Of a stretch of DNA of 20,145 nt, positions 1 through 5,608 are shown one piece after another. The position numbers were made by a program, and so were the translations under genes. The notes under the pieces were generated by a model. That model saw nothing but the letters and a program-made list of their open reading frames with translations, did not search any database and was not told the origin of the DNA. Source of the DNA: a virus; the IMG/VR virus record IMGVR_UViG_3300046009_010860, positions 1-20,145 of that record. One strand, 5' to 3'. The number at the start of each line of letters is the position of its first letter. The stretch's first letter is position 1.

Positions 1-156
1 GTACAAGCAACGGGCTTTATCAGCGACGTCCTTGTATGGGGCGTCATTAATGACAACCAAACGCCTAACTGGCAGAATGTCGATGACTCGCAGACACAAA
101 ACTGGGTCATAGTCAACGACGGCAATACGGTGGTTTGGACACAGATCCTGACTTAA
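1..156 (+). CDS. C-terminal end of a phage virion-type protein with 11-residue Trp repeats (partial)
   Basis: Frame 1 is open from the first base to TAA at 154-156 and gives the last 51 residues of a protein that starts outside the window. Tryptophans fall at fragment residues 13, 24, 35 and 46, exactly 11 apart, in units such as WGVINDNQTPN, WQNVDDSQTQN and WVIVNDGNTVV. Such short W/N/D repeats are seen at the ends of phage structural proteins and suggest a beta-rich repeating fold. The reading is supported by the regular repeat and by the position 12 bases ahead of the tail fibre start, with that gene's ribosome site directly after this stop. The function of the whole protein cannot be told from this piece; a tail or fibre-associated protein is the best guess. 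Confidence 0.7.
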   Translation, partial: VQATGFISDVLVWGVINDNQTPNWQNVDDSQTQNWVIVNDGNTVVWTQILT

Positions 157-168
157 AGGAACAGGTTT

Positions 169-2520
169 ATGGCAAGTACATTCTCAACCAACCTGAAGAT
201 CGAGCTGCAAACGACCGGTGAAAACTCCGGCACTTGGGGCACGATTACCAACACCAACCTGGGCACCGCCCTCGAGCAGGCCATTGTCGGCTACGGCAAC
301 CCGAGCTACGCCTCGGACGCCAACCTGACCCTGACCTACACGGACACCAACGCCGCGCAAACAGCGCGTGCGCTGGTCTTGAATGTCACCTCCGCGGTCA
401 GCCTCACGGGCACGCGCGAGCTGGTCGTCCCGACGATCCAGAAGCAGTACATCGTCCAGAACAACACGACCGGATCCCAGAGCATCACGGTCAAGACCTC
501 TGGCGGTACGGGCGTCACGGTCCCGAACGGCCGCAAGGCGCATCTCTACGTCAACGGCACCGATGTCATCTACATGGATGACTACGTTGACATCAACGGC
601 GGTGCGATCGACGGTACTCCGATCGGTGCGAACAGCGCCTCGACCGGCGCGTTCACGACCCTCGCTGCCTCGGGCAATGTCACCCTCTCCGGCGGCACCG
701 CCAACGGCGTCCTGTACCTGAACGGCAGCAAGGTGGCGACGAGTGGGTCGGCGCTGCAATTCAGCGGGACAAAACTATCTTTAAGTGCGGCAGGCGGAGC
801 GGATTTTGTTGGCGTTTTTACAAACACAACCGCAGCAACGCCGTATATTTTGCGAATTCAAGAGCCAGCAACCCCGGCCAGCGGATACCCGTTGCTTGAT
901 GTTGTAAACAACGCGGGATCAACAGCCTACCTTCGTGTGGACAGCGGCACGGGCAACGTCGGCATCGGGGCAAGCAGTCCGGCTGGCAAGTTGGATATTC
1001 GGTCTGCATCGGGCAGCGGTAATACCGTTCTTATGCGCGGTGGTACTTACACAGACATTTTATATTCAACAGGCATTCGGTTTTTACAGCCAGCCAGCAC
1101 CCTTAACGCAAACAGGCAATTCCGATTTACAAGCGGAGATAACTCACTCACTTTGCAGGGAACAGATGGGGCTGGTACTGACGCAGCAGATACGAATCTA
1201 ATTCTGCAACCGTCTGGCGGCAACGTCGGCATCGGCACGGCGAGTCCTAGCAACAAACTAACTGTTCAAGCAAATGACGTATTTAACCAAGACTCAAGTG
1301 GTCAAATCGTTATTAAAGGTTCTAGCAACACGGCAAAAAACCTTCGTATTGGTTTTGATACGACAAGCGACTATGGATACATTCAGGCAATTGAGTCAGG
1401 TGTTGCAACTCGTTCGTTGGCTTTACAGCAATTTGGCGGCAACGTCGGCATCGGCACGGCGAGTCCGGGGTTTAAGTTAGATGTTCAAGGGTCGGCCACT
1501 GACTTTGTTGCTTTCAACGGACTAAACACCAACAACAGCGCCGGAACCATAACAAGTTCTGCGATTAAGTTTGGCTTTACGTCAACTGTCGGCACGCATT
1601 ACGCCACGTTGAAAATCACTGAAGATAGTGCCAACAGCAACAGCGGCGGCTTAACAATCTCTTTGCCAAATGGCGGAGTGGAAACCCCTTTGCTTGCGCT
1701 GACCAGTGCTGGCAACCTCGGCATCGGCACGACGAGTCCGGCTTATAAGTTGGATGTTGAGCGCTCTGGCGACGGAATTACCGCTGGTATTGCAGGCGGC
1801 ACCTATGGCATCCGCTTCGACAACGGCGGCACTTTCAGTAGCGGTGCATCGACTATTCACGGCGTGGACAGCACGCTAACCACATCGTATCAGCAGTTAA
1901 ATTTAAACGGCTCTGTTCTTACTTTTCAAACTAGTGCCACCGAACGCGCCCGCATCACGGCGGGGGGCTATTTCAAGGCGAGTAATACAGGGACGTATGT
2001 AGGCAGCACAAGTTCCTACCATGAACTACGAAGTGACGCAAATAGCCAGACGGCTTTTATCACCAACACGAACAGCGCATATACAAGTAACCTAATTCAA
2101 GCGGAATCTAGCACAACCGCTGGGTCTGGATTTAATTTAATTCGTTTGTTTTCAGATGGCGTTGCACAATTTCAAGTCCGTGGCGATGGAGTGGTTTTCG
2201 CACAGAACACAACGATTCAGTCAATTTCCGATGCTCGGCTTAAAGAAAATGTCCGTAATGCATCGGATGGATTAAATGTTATCAATGCACTTCGACCTGT
2301 TCGCTATGACTGGAAGGAAGGTTTTGGAAACGACCGTAAAAATCAACTTGGATTTATTGCTCAAGAAGTTGAAACGGTATTTCCCGATGCGGTTAGCGAA
2401 TGGGCGGCAAAAGAAGGCGATGAGGCTTACAAGACAGTCGGCCCTGCCGCACTGATTCCGGTACTGGTTAAAGCCATCCAAGAACTCTCTGCCAAAGTCG
2501 CCGCGCTGGAGGCCAAATGA
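169..2520 (+). CDS. Tail fibre/spike protein with C-terminal Peptidase_S74 chaperone domain
   Basis: A 783-residue receptor-binding fibre or spike. Residues 1 to about 200 look like the conserved N-terminal part of phage fibres (GTWGTITNTNLGTALEQAIVGY, then IDGTPIGANSASTGAFTTL), probably the virion-attachment part. The middle carries four GN(V/L)GIG-type repeats, each followed by a KL(D/T)(I/V) segment, typical of trimeric S74 fibres. The C-terminus is an intramolecular chaperone: S687-D-A-R-L-K692 is the Ser/Lys pair used for self-cleavage in endosialidase-type S74 proteins, followed by LGFIAQEVETVFPDAV and a terminal helix. Cleavage before Ser687 would release 97 residues. AAGGA at 156-160 sits 8 bases before the ATG. 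The middle is more AT-rich than both ends, as if exchanged. The receptor is unknown. Confidence 0.93.
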   Translation: MASTFSTNLKIELQTTGENSGTWGTITNTNLGTALEQAIVGYGNPSYASDANLTLTYTDTNAAQTARALVLNVTSAVSLTGTRELVVPTIQKQYIVQNNTTGSQSITVKTSGGTGVTVPNGRKAHLYVNGTDVIYMDDYVDINGGAIDGTPIGANSASTGAFTTLAASGNVTLSGGTANGVLYLNGSKVATSGSALQFSGTKLSLSAAGGADFVGVFTNTTAATPYILRIQEPATPASGYPLLDVVNNAGSTAYLRVDSGTGNVGIGASSPAGKLDIRSASGSGNTVLMRGGTYTDILYSTGIRFLQPASTLNANRQFRFTSGDNSLTLQGTDGAGTDAADTNLILQPSGGNVGIGTASPSNKLTVQANDVFNQDSSGQIVIKGSSNTAKNLRIGFDTTSDYGYIQAIESGVATRSLALQQFGGNVGIGTASPGFKLDVQGSATDFVAFNGLNTNNSAGTITSSAIKFGFTSTVGTHYATLKITEDSANSNSGGLTISLPNGGVETPLLALTSAGNLGIGTTSPAYKLDVERSGDGITAGIAGGTYGIRFDNGGTFSSGASTIHGVDSTLTTSYQQLNLNGSVLTFQTSATERARITAGGYFKASNTGTYVGSTSSYHELRSDANSQTAFITNTNSAYTSNLIQAESSTTAGSGFNLIRLFSDGVAQFQVRGDGVVFAQNTTIQSISDARLKENVRNASDGLNVINALRPVRYDWKEGFGNDRKNQLGFIAQEVETVFPDAVSEWAAKEGDEAYKTVGPAALIPVLVKAIQELSAKVAALEAK
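949..1760 (+). repeat. Four in-frame GNVGIGT repeats inside the fibre gene, including an exact 33-bp pair
   Basis: The coding motif for G-N-(V/L)-G-I-G begins at 952, 1219, 1438 and 1711. The distances are 267, 219 and 273 bases, all multiples of three. Copies 2 and 3 share an exact 33-base identity (1215-1247 and 1434-1466). The repeats stay GC-rich while the DNA between them is AT-rich. The encoded motif is common in S74 fibres, so it is structural, but the nucleotide identity goes beyond what the protein requires. Confidence 0.85.
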
Positions 2521-2789
2521 ACACCGGCCTCCTAATCCTCTTTTGCCTGCTGCAAGCCGCTGACGTCTACACGACGCTTACCGTGCTGAAGCAAGGCGGG
2601 CGGGAACTGAACCCGATCCTCGCCAAGTTGTTCACCAAAGCAGACCCGCTGGCCGTGATGGTCGGCATCAAGTTGGCGGGGGTGTGGGCGTTGTGGTACG
2701 TCAACCTTTGGTGGCTGACGCTAGCCGCTTGCTGCGTGTATGCGTATGTCGTGAATCAGAACTATGGAGTAATGACCCGTGGACGTTGA
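2517..2789 (+). CDS. Small membrane protein, DUF5658-like
   Basis: A 90-residue protein overlapping the fibre stop by ATGA, with GGAGG at 2508-2512. It has about three hydrophobic segments: residues 1-19, about 43-60, and 61-80 (rich in Trp, Leu and Tyr). The stretch ADVYTTLTVLKQGGRELNPI between the first two matches the D-x-x-T...GG-x-E-x-NP pattern I associate with the DUF5658 family of small membrane proteins. That name is from memory and unchecked. Function is unknown. Its place between the fibre and the lysis genes allows a lysis accessory role or a passive membrane role. A short basic tail ends the protein. Confidence 0.75.
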   Translation: MNTGLLILFCLLQAADVYTTLTVLKQGGRELNPILAKLFTKADPLAVMVGIKLAGVWALWYVNLWWLTLAACCVYAYVVNQNYGVMTRGR

Positions 2790-2928
2790 ACTGAAAGTCT
2801 CGCTAGAAGAAGCCGTTGCCATCGTGAACCTGTTGGGGTCACTCCCGACCTCGCAGGGCGCACATCCGCTCTGGGCCAAACTCAAGGCGCAGGTTGAGCC
2901 GCATCTGCCAAAGGAAGAACCGAAATGA
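2779..2928 (+). CDS. Hypothetical 49-residue protein (GTG start)
   Basis: A short gene starting with GTG at 2779-2781, nine bases after GGAG (2766-2769). It overlaps the preceding gene by 11 bases and ends TGA at 2926-2928, overlapping the next start as ATGA. The product begins VDVELKVSLEEAVAIVNLLG and ends PHLPKEEPK. It looks like two short amphipathic helices with an acidic/lysine tail, and has no membrane segment or cysteine. Coupled starts on both sides and a good ribosome site make it very likely real. Without it, 135 bases of an otherwise gap-free operon would be empty. I do not recognise a function. Confidence 0.75.
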   Translation: MDVELKVSLEEAVAIVNLLGSLPTSQGAHPLWAKLKAQVEPHLPKEEPK

Positions 2929-3245
2929 CTACGATCACTTGGAACATCAGCCAACTGAACTGCCTGCCGCAAGCCCCAGAGGGCGCGGATTACGTCGTCA
3001 CGGCGCACTGGCAGTGCAACGGCGTTGATGGCAACTACTACGGCAGCGTCTATAGCACCTGCTCGTTCCCGGTTGTGCAGGGTACGTCTTTCACCCCGTA
3101 TGCCTCGCTCACGCAGGATCAGGTGCTGGGCTGGATTTGGGCGAGTGGCGTGGACAAGGACGCTACGGAAGCCGCTGTAGAGCAGCAAATCCAGAACCAG
3201 ATCAACCCGCCGATTGTGACTCCGCCGCTGCCGTGGGCTAGTTAA
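2925..3245 (+). CDS. Small beta-rich phage protein, unknown function
   Basis: A 106-residue protein with AAGGA (2911-2915) nine bases before its ATG, which overlaps the previous stop. The N-terminus TTITWNISQLNCLPQ, then VTAHWQCNGVDGNYYGSVYS, resembles a small family frequent in aquatic phages. I recall that family as DUF7936 but cannot confirm it. It appears to be mostly beta strand up to about residue 60. A helix with a Q-rich run (AAVEQQIQNQINPP) and a proline-rich tail follow. Two cysteines (in LNC and WQC) lie in the beta part and a third follows in STCSF. The function is unknown; a minor virion or host-modifying protein is possible. Confidence 0.7.
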   Translation: MTTITWNISQLNCLPQAPEGADYVVTAHWQCNGVDGNYYGSVYSTCSFPVVQGTSFTPYASLTQDQVLGWIWASGVDKDATEAAVEQQIQNQINPPIVTPPLPWAS

Positions 3246-3247
3246 AA

Positions 3248-3661
3248 ATGACCGAGCCGACCGACATCGAGCTGCTGAAGGTCCAGATCCAAGCCGAGCT
3301 TCAGCGCCTGGAAGCGCATTCGTCCGCTAAGGACGTTGCCGGTAAGGCAATTGGTAAGGACGGGCTGAAGTACATCACGGCGATCGTCGTGATCGGTGTC
3401 GCGTCGAGCTTGCTGCTGGATAACGAGAAGATCGCGGCCGTCATGGGATTGCTGGGTGCGTCCCTGACGGCCTTGATTTCCATGCTTGCCAACATCGCAG
3501 GCGCGACCGAGAAGGAAGATAAGCCTGAGTTCAGCGTGATCAAGGATCTGATCGCGAAGCTCGACAAGCTCGATCGAAAGGAACAGCCCATGAGGGTTGA
3601 CGTTGAGGGCGATCATGTAGTCGTCACCAAGGGGGACGATGTGGTAAGAGCGTCCAAGTAA
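3248..3661 (+). CDS. Two-TM membrane protein, candidate holin or lysis regulator
   Basis: A 137-residue protein. Residues 1-40 form a charged helix (IELLKVQIQAELQRLEAH). Two hydrophobic segments follow, about 42-57 and 62-85, joined by a tight DNEK turn. After this come an amphipathic Lys/Asp-rich helix and a beta-like tail. This is a hairpin-holin-like layout with a long cytoplasmic extension. No ribosome site is obvious ahead of the ATG, which lies two bases after the previous stop, so translational coupling is likely. A ribosome site lies inside the gene before an in-frame ATG at 3590. The stop overlaps the next start by one base (TAATG). Its position four genes before the endolysin supports a lysis link, but this is inference. 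Confidence 0.7.
   Translation: MTEPTDIELLKVQIQAELQRLEAHSSAKDVAGKAIGKDGLKYITAIVVIGVASSLLLDNEKIAAVMGLLGASLTALISMLANIAGATEKEDKPEFSVIKDLIAKLDKLDRKEQPMRVDVEGDHVVVTKGDDVVRASK
3578..3661 (+). other. Possible internal in-frame translation start giving a 23-residue peptide
   Basis: AAGGA at 3578-3582 lies seven bases before ATG 3590-3592, in frame with the 137-residue membrane protein. Starting there would yield MRVDVEGDHVVVTKGDDVVR plus three residues, the soluble tail without the membrane hairpin. The spacing is as good as for real starts nearby, but AAGGA also arises from ordinary Lys/Glu codons, so this is only a candidate. Confidence 0.25.
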
Positions 3662-3816
3662 TGGAAGTCGTAGATCTTCTTGTAAAGGGCTGGCCGATTT
3701 TGCTGGCCATCATTACGTTGATCATAGTCCTTGCTAAATTAGACCTACGCGTCGCGGTTCTCGAAGACAAAATGAAGTCTGCCTGGGATCTGATCAATAA
3801 AGGTAGAGACAAATGA
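3661..3816 (+). CDS. Single-TM 51-residue membrane protein
   Basis: ATG at 3661 shares its A with the upstream TAA; TGA at 3814-3816 overlaps the next ATG. The 51-residue product has a short N-terminus, a hydrophobic segment at about residues 9-26 (KGWPILLAIITLIIVLAK) and a charged helix behind it (RVAVLEDKMKSAWDLINKGR). One membrane span followed by a coiled-coil-like helix is the shape of small phage lysis proteins such as inner spanin-like or pinholin-like subunits, but no family signature is visible. It sits between two other membrane proteins upstream of a holin-like gene. It was recognised from coupling on both sides and the membrane segment. Confidence 0.75.
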   Translation: MEVVDLLVKGWPILLAIITLIIVLAKLDLRVAVLEDKMKSAWDLINKGRDK

Positions 3817-4070
3817 ACATGCAGAAGGTTGTGGACATGTTGTTCCCTGTTCTGCTGGCCGCTGTTGGCTGGCTGCTGACGGAGATCGCATCGTTCAACA
3901 ATCGACTGCTGTCCATTGAGTCCAAGATGCCTGCGCTTATTACGTCTGAGGGCGTGCCGACAGACAGCCCGGTTAGCGCAGCCCGTAGGCAGGACATGAA
4001 GGATGACATCATGGAGGACATCCATGACCTTCAGGTGCGCGTCAAATTGATGGAGGAGCGTCAAAAGTGA
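3813..4070 (+). CDS. Single-TM protein with C-terminal coiled coil, lysis-region accessory
   Basis: An 85-residue protein starting inside the previous stop (ATGA). The hydrophobic segment at about residues 8-23 (DMLFPVLLAAVGWLLTEIA) is followed by a charged, helical stretch that ends in DDIMEDIHDLQVRVKLMEER, a likely coiled coil. The topology resembles the inner-membrane subunit of spanins, yet no lipoprotein partner (outer spanin) is recognisable in the window, so the spanin reading is weak. It could instead be a holin partner or antiholin. Its last codons carry GGAGGAG, which serves the next gene. Confidence 0.7.
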   Translation: MNMQKVVDMLFPVLLAAVGWLLTEIASFNNRLLSIESKMPALITSEGVPTDSPVSAARRQDMKDDIMEDIHDLQVRVKLMEERQK

Positions 4071-4609
4071 TCCCCGCAGCCTTGTTGCCGATTATCCAGC
4101 CGTTGCTCTCCAACGGCCTGAACCTTGTGGCCAATGCCGTCATGGCAAAGGGCAAGAAGGTGGTTGAGGAAAAGCTTGGCGTCGAGCTCAAGCCCGACAT
4201 GTCGCCGGAGGAGATCATTGCCCTCAAGACGGCGGAGATGGAGCACGAAGAAGAGCTGCTCAAGCTCAAGCTCGAAGAGAACAAACTTGGCCTTCAAGAG
4301 CTGGAGATGCGGCTCAAGGACACAGACTCGGCGCGAGACCGGGAGGTGCAGATCGCCACCTCAGATAAAGCCCCGTTGCTTAATAAGATCGTGACCCCCG
4401 TTCTCGCGCTGGGGTTGTTGACGCTGACCTTCATCCTCTTTGGCATTGTGATGTTCGACAACACCCCGGTGGAGTCGAGCCGCAAGGACATCCTGATCTA
4501 TATCCTGGGTGTCCTGTCTGCGATTAGCACGCAGATCGTGTCGTACTACTTCGGCTCTTCGCAGGGCTCGAAGGAAAAGACCGAGCAGTTGAAGGAGGCG
4601 CTGAAATGA
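4067..4609 (+). CDS. Holin-like membrane protein, similar to gene-transfer-agent 3TM holins
   Basis: A 180-residue protein with a GTG start at 4067, eight bases after GGAGGAG (4052-4058), overlapping the previous stop. The first third is amphipathic. A long charged helical region follows (about 50-100, rich in Glu/Lys). Two clear membrane segments, around 106-127 and 142-162, come next, then SYYFGSSQGSKEKTEQLKEA. The YFGSS-x-GS-x-x-K ending after the last membrane span is what I associate with the Holin_3TM/GTA-release family and related phage proteins. It would permeabilise the inner membrane so that the endolysin directly downstream, coupled by ATGA, reaches the cell wall. The family call is from memory; the membrane topology and the neighbour are seen directly. 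Confidence 0.78.
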   Translation: MIPAALLPIIQPLLSNGLNLVANAVMAKGKKVVEEKLGVELKPDMSPEEIIALKTAEMEHEEELLKLKLEENKLGLQELEMRLKDTDSARDREVQIATSDKAPLLNKIVTPVLALGLLTLTFILFGIVMFDNTPVESSRKDILIYILGVLSAISTQIVSYYFGSSQGSKEKTEQLKEALK

Positions 4610-4971
4610 GCAACGTCGCTGAACAGTCTGCCTTTCTGCTCGATGTCGGCCGTCTTGTGCAGAAGGCCACGGAGCTTGGCTTTTTAGTCACGGCCGGTGA
4701 GCTCTACCGCACGCCCGAGCAGCAGGAAATCTACGTCAAGACGGGGCGCAGCCGGACGATGAACAGTCTGCACATCCAGCGCCGGGCCGTGGACCTTAAT
4801 TTCTTCAAGGACGGCAAGCTCGTCTATGACAAGCACGTCCTTGCGCCGTTAGGCGCGTACTGGGAATCGTTAAACCCCCTCAACTCTTGGGGTGGCAACG
4901 GCGTGAAGCTTGTCGACACGCCGCACTTCTCGCGAGGCGTGGGCAAACCGGAGTGGAAGAGGGTCACATGA
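4606..4971 (+). CDS. Endolysin, M15-family zinc L-Ala-D-Glu/D-Ala-type peptidase
   Basis: A 121-residue single-domain peptidoglycan peptidase of the M15 fold. The zinc site is visible: His56 in SLHIQRRAVDLN, Asp63 in the same segment, and His107 in DTPHFS, with Asp104 as the likely catalytic acid three residues before the last His. The upstream GELYRTPEQQEIY segment matches the conserved region before the first zinc ligand. No cell-wall-binding domain and no signal peptide are present, so release would depend on a holin. AAGGAGG at 4592-4598 lies seven bases before the ATG, and the start overlaps the holin-like gene. The length is normal for a minimal M15 endolysin. The exact bond cleaved cannot be told. 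Confidence 0.9.
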   Translation: MSNVAEQSAFLLDVGRLVQKATELGFLVTAGELYRTPEQQEIYVKTGRSRTMNSLHIQRRAVDLNFFKDGKLVYDKHVLAPLGAYWESLNPLNSWGGNGVKLVDTPHFSRGVGKPEWKRVT

Positions 4972-5183
4972 AGATCGCACTAGAACCACGGACCACGGAC
5001 CTTGGGGTTATCGAGCCGGCGCATGCCATCGAGGTGGTGTGCGCGGAGTGCGGGTACGACTTGGATGAAGCGGAGCTAGAAGCGGACGCCTGTGCCGACT
5101 GCGGTCAGGCGTTAAATCTGCGGCGTCACGTGGCGATCCAGGTGACTACCGTGCCGGCAAGCGTAGGAGGAACATTGCCGTGA
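4968..5183 (+). CDS. Small zinc-ribbon protein
   Basis: A 71-residue protein; ATG at 4968 overlaps the endolysin stop. The frame is open further upstream, but a start there would lie deep inside the endolysin gene, so 4968 is chosen. Cys25-A-E-Cys28 and Cys42-A-D-Cys45, 13 residues apart, form a typical four-cysteine zinc ribbon with an acidic loop between (DLDEAELEAD). A beta-like tail follows. Ribbons of this size bind one zinc and often mediate protein or nucleic-acid contacts. There are few basic residues near the ribbon, so a protein-binding role is as likely as a DNA-binding one. AGGAGG at 5165-5170 within it serves the next gene. Confidence 0.82.
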   Translation: MKIALEPRTTDLGVIEPAHAIEVVCAECGYDLDEAELEADACADCGQALNLRRHVAIQVTTVPASVGGTLP

Positions 5184-5368
5184 AGAAAAAGGCAAAGAGC
5201 CGTGTCAATGCGGCGGGTAACTACACAAAACCGGAGCTGCGTAAGCGCCTGTTCAACTCGATCAAGGCCGCGAACACGCAGGGCACTGGCGCAGGGCGCT
5301 GGTCCGCGAGAAAAGCACAGCTTTTAGCCAAGCGCTATAAGGCCGCGGGCGGCGGGTACAGGGATTAA
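5180..5368 (+). CDS. Small, strongly basic conserved phage protein
   Basis: A 62-residue protein with a GTG start overlapping the previous TGA and AGGAGG nine bases upstream. It contains 17 Lys/Arg and only two acidic residues. The segments SRVNAAGNYTKPELRKRLF and GRWSARKAQLLAKRYKAAGG look like a family I have seen repeatedly in aquatic phage genomes, always beside structural genes and without a known function. The charge suggests binding to nucleic acid or to an acidic virion surface. The RWSARKAQLLAKRY part is probably a helix. It is the first of two basic proteins in a row. Confidence 0.8.
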   Translation: MKKKAKSRVNAAGNYTKPELRKRLFNSIKAANTQGTGAGRWSARKAQLLAKRYKAAGGGYRD

Positions 5369-5370
5369 CC

Positions 5371-5604
5371 ATGCGCGCACCCCAACAGTCACTGAAAAAC
5401 TGGACTGCCCAGAAATGGAGAACCAAGAGTGGTAAGCCATCTAGTAAAACAGGCGAAAGATACCTTCCAGAGGCTGCGATCAAGGCTCTCAGCCCTGCTG
5501 AGTACGCTCGCACAACGGCTGCGAAGCGCCGTGGCAAAGCTAAAGGGAAGCAATTCGTAAAGCAGCCAAAGTCCATTGCACGGAAGACCGCGCAGTACAG
5601 GTGA
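5371..5604 (+). CDS. Small basic phage protein, possibly DUF5872-like
   Basis: A 77-residue protein starting two bases after the preceding stop, with AGGGA at 5360-5364. About a quarter of its residues are Lys or Arg. Segments SLKNWTAQKWRTKSGKPS, TGERYLPEAAIKALSPAEYA and a C-terminal KQPKSIARKTAQYR resemble a short phage/metagenome family that I recall as DUF5872 (unchecked). The tandem arrangement with another small basic protein suggests they work together, perhaps on DNA or as packaged basic proteins, but nothing in the sequence proves this. Confidence 0.78.
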   Translation: MRAPQQSLKNWTAQKWRTKSGKPSSKTGERYLPEAAIKALSPAEYARTTAAKRRGKAKGKQFVKQPKSIARKTAQYR

Positions 5605-5608
5605 TCAC

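Noticed and set aside
949-1760. Fibre repeats as a CRISPR array
   Set aside because: Spacing is 219-273 bases, copies are in a long open frame, and they encode a known fibre motif.
3813-4070. Definite inner spanin (Rz-like) call
   Set aside because: Topology fits, but no Rz1-like lipoprotein with a lipobox was found nested or downstream, so only a lysis-region accessory is claimed.
4887-4967. Upstream start for the zinc-ribbon protein
   Set aside because: It would overlap the active-site end of the endolysin by over 80 bases; ATG 4968 gives the usual ATGA coupling.
5576-5608. TTG start for the Cys-rich protein
   Set aside because: It lies inside the previous gene without a ribosome site; ATG 5609 follows AGGTGA.
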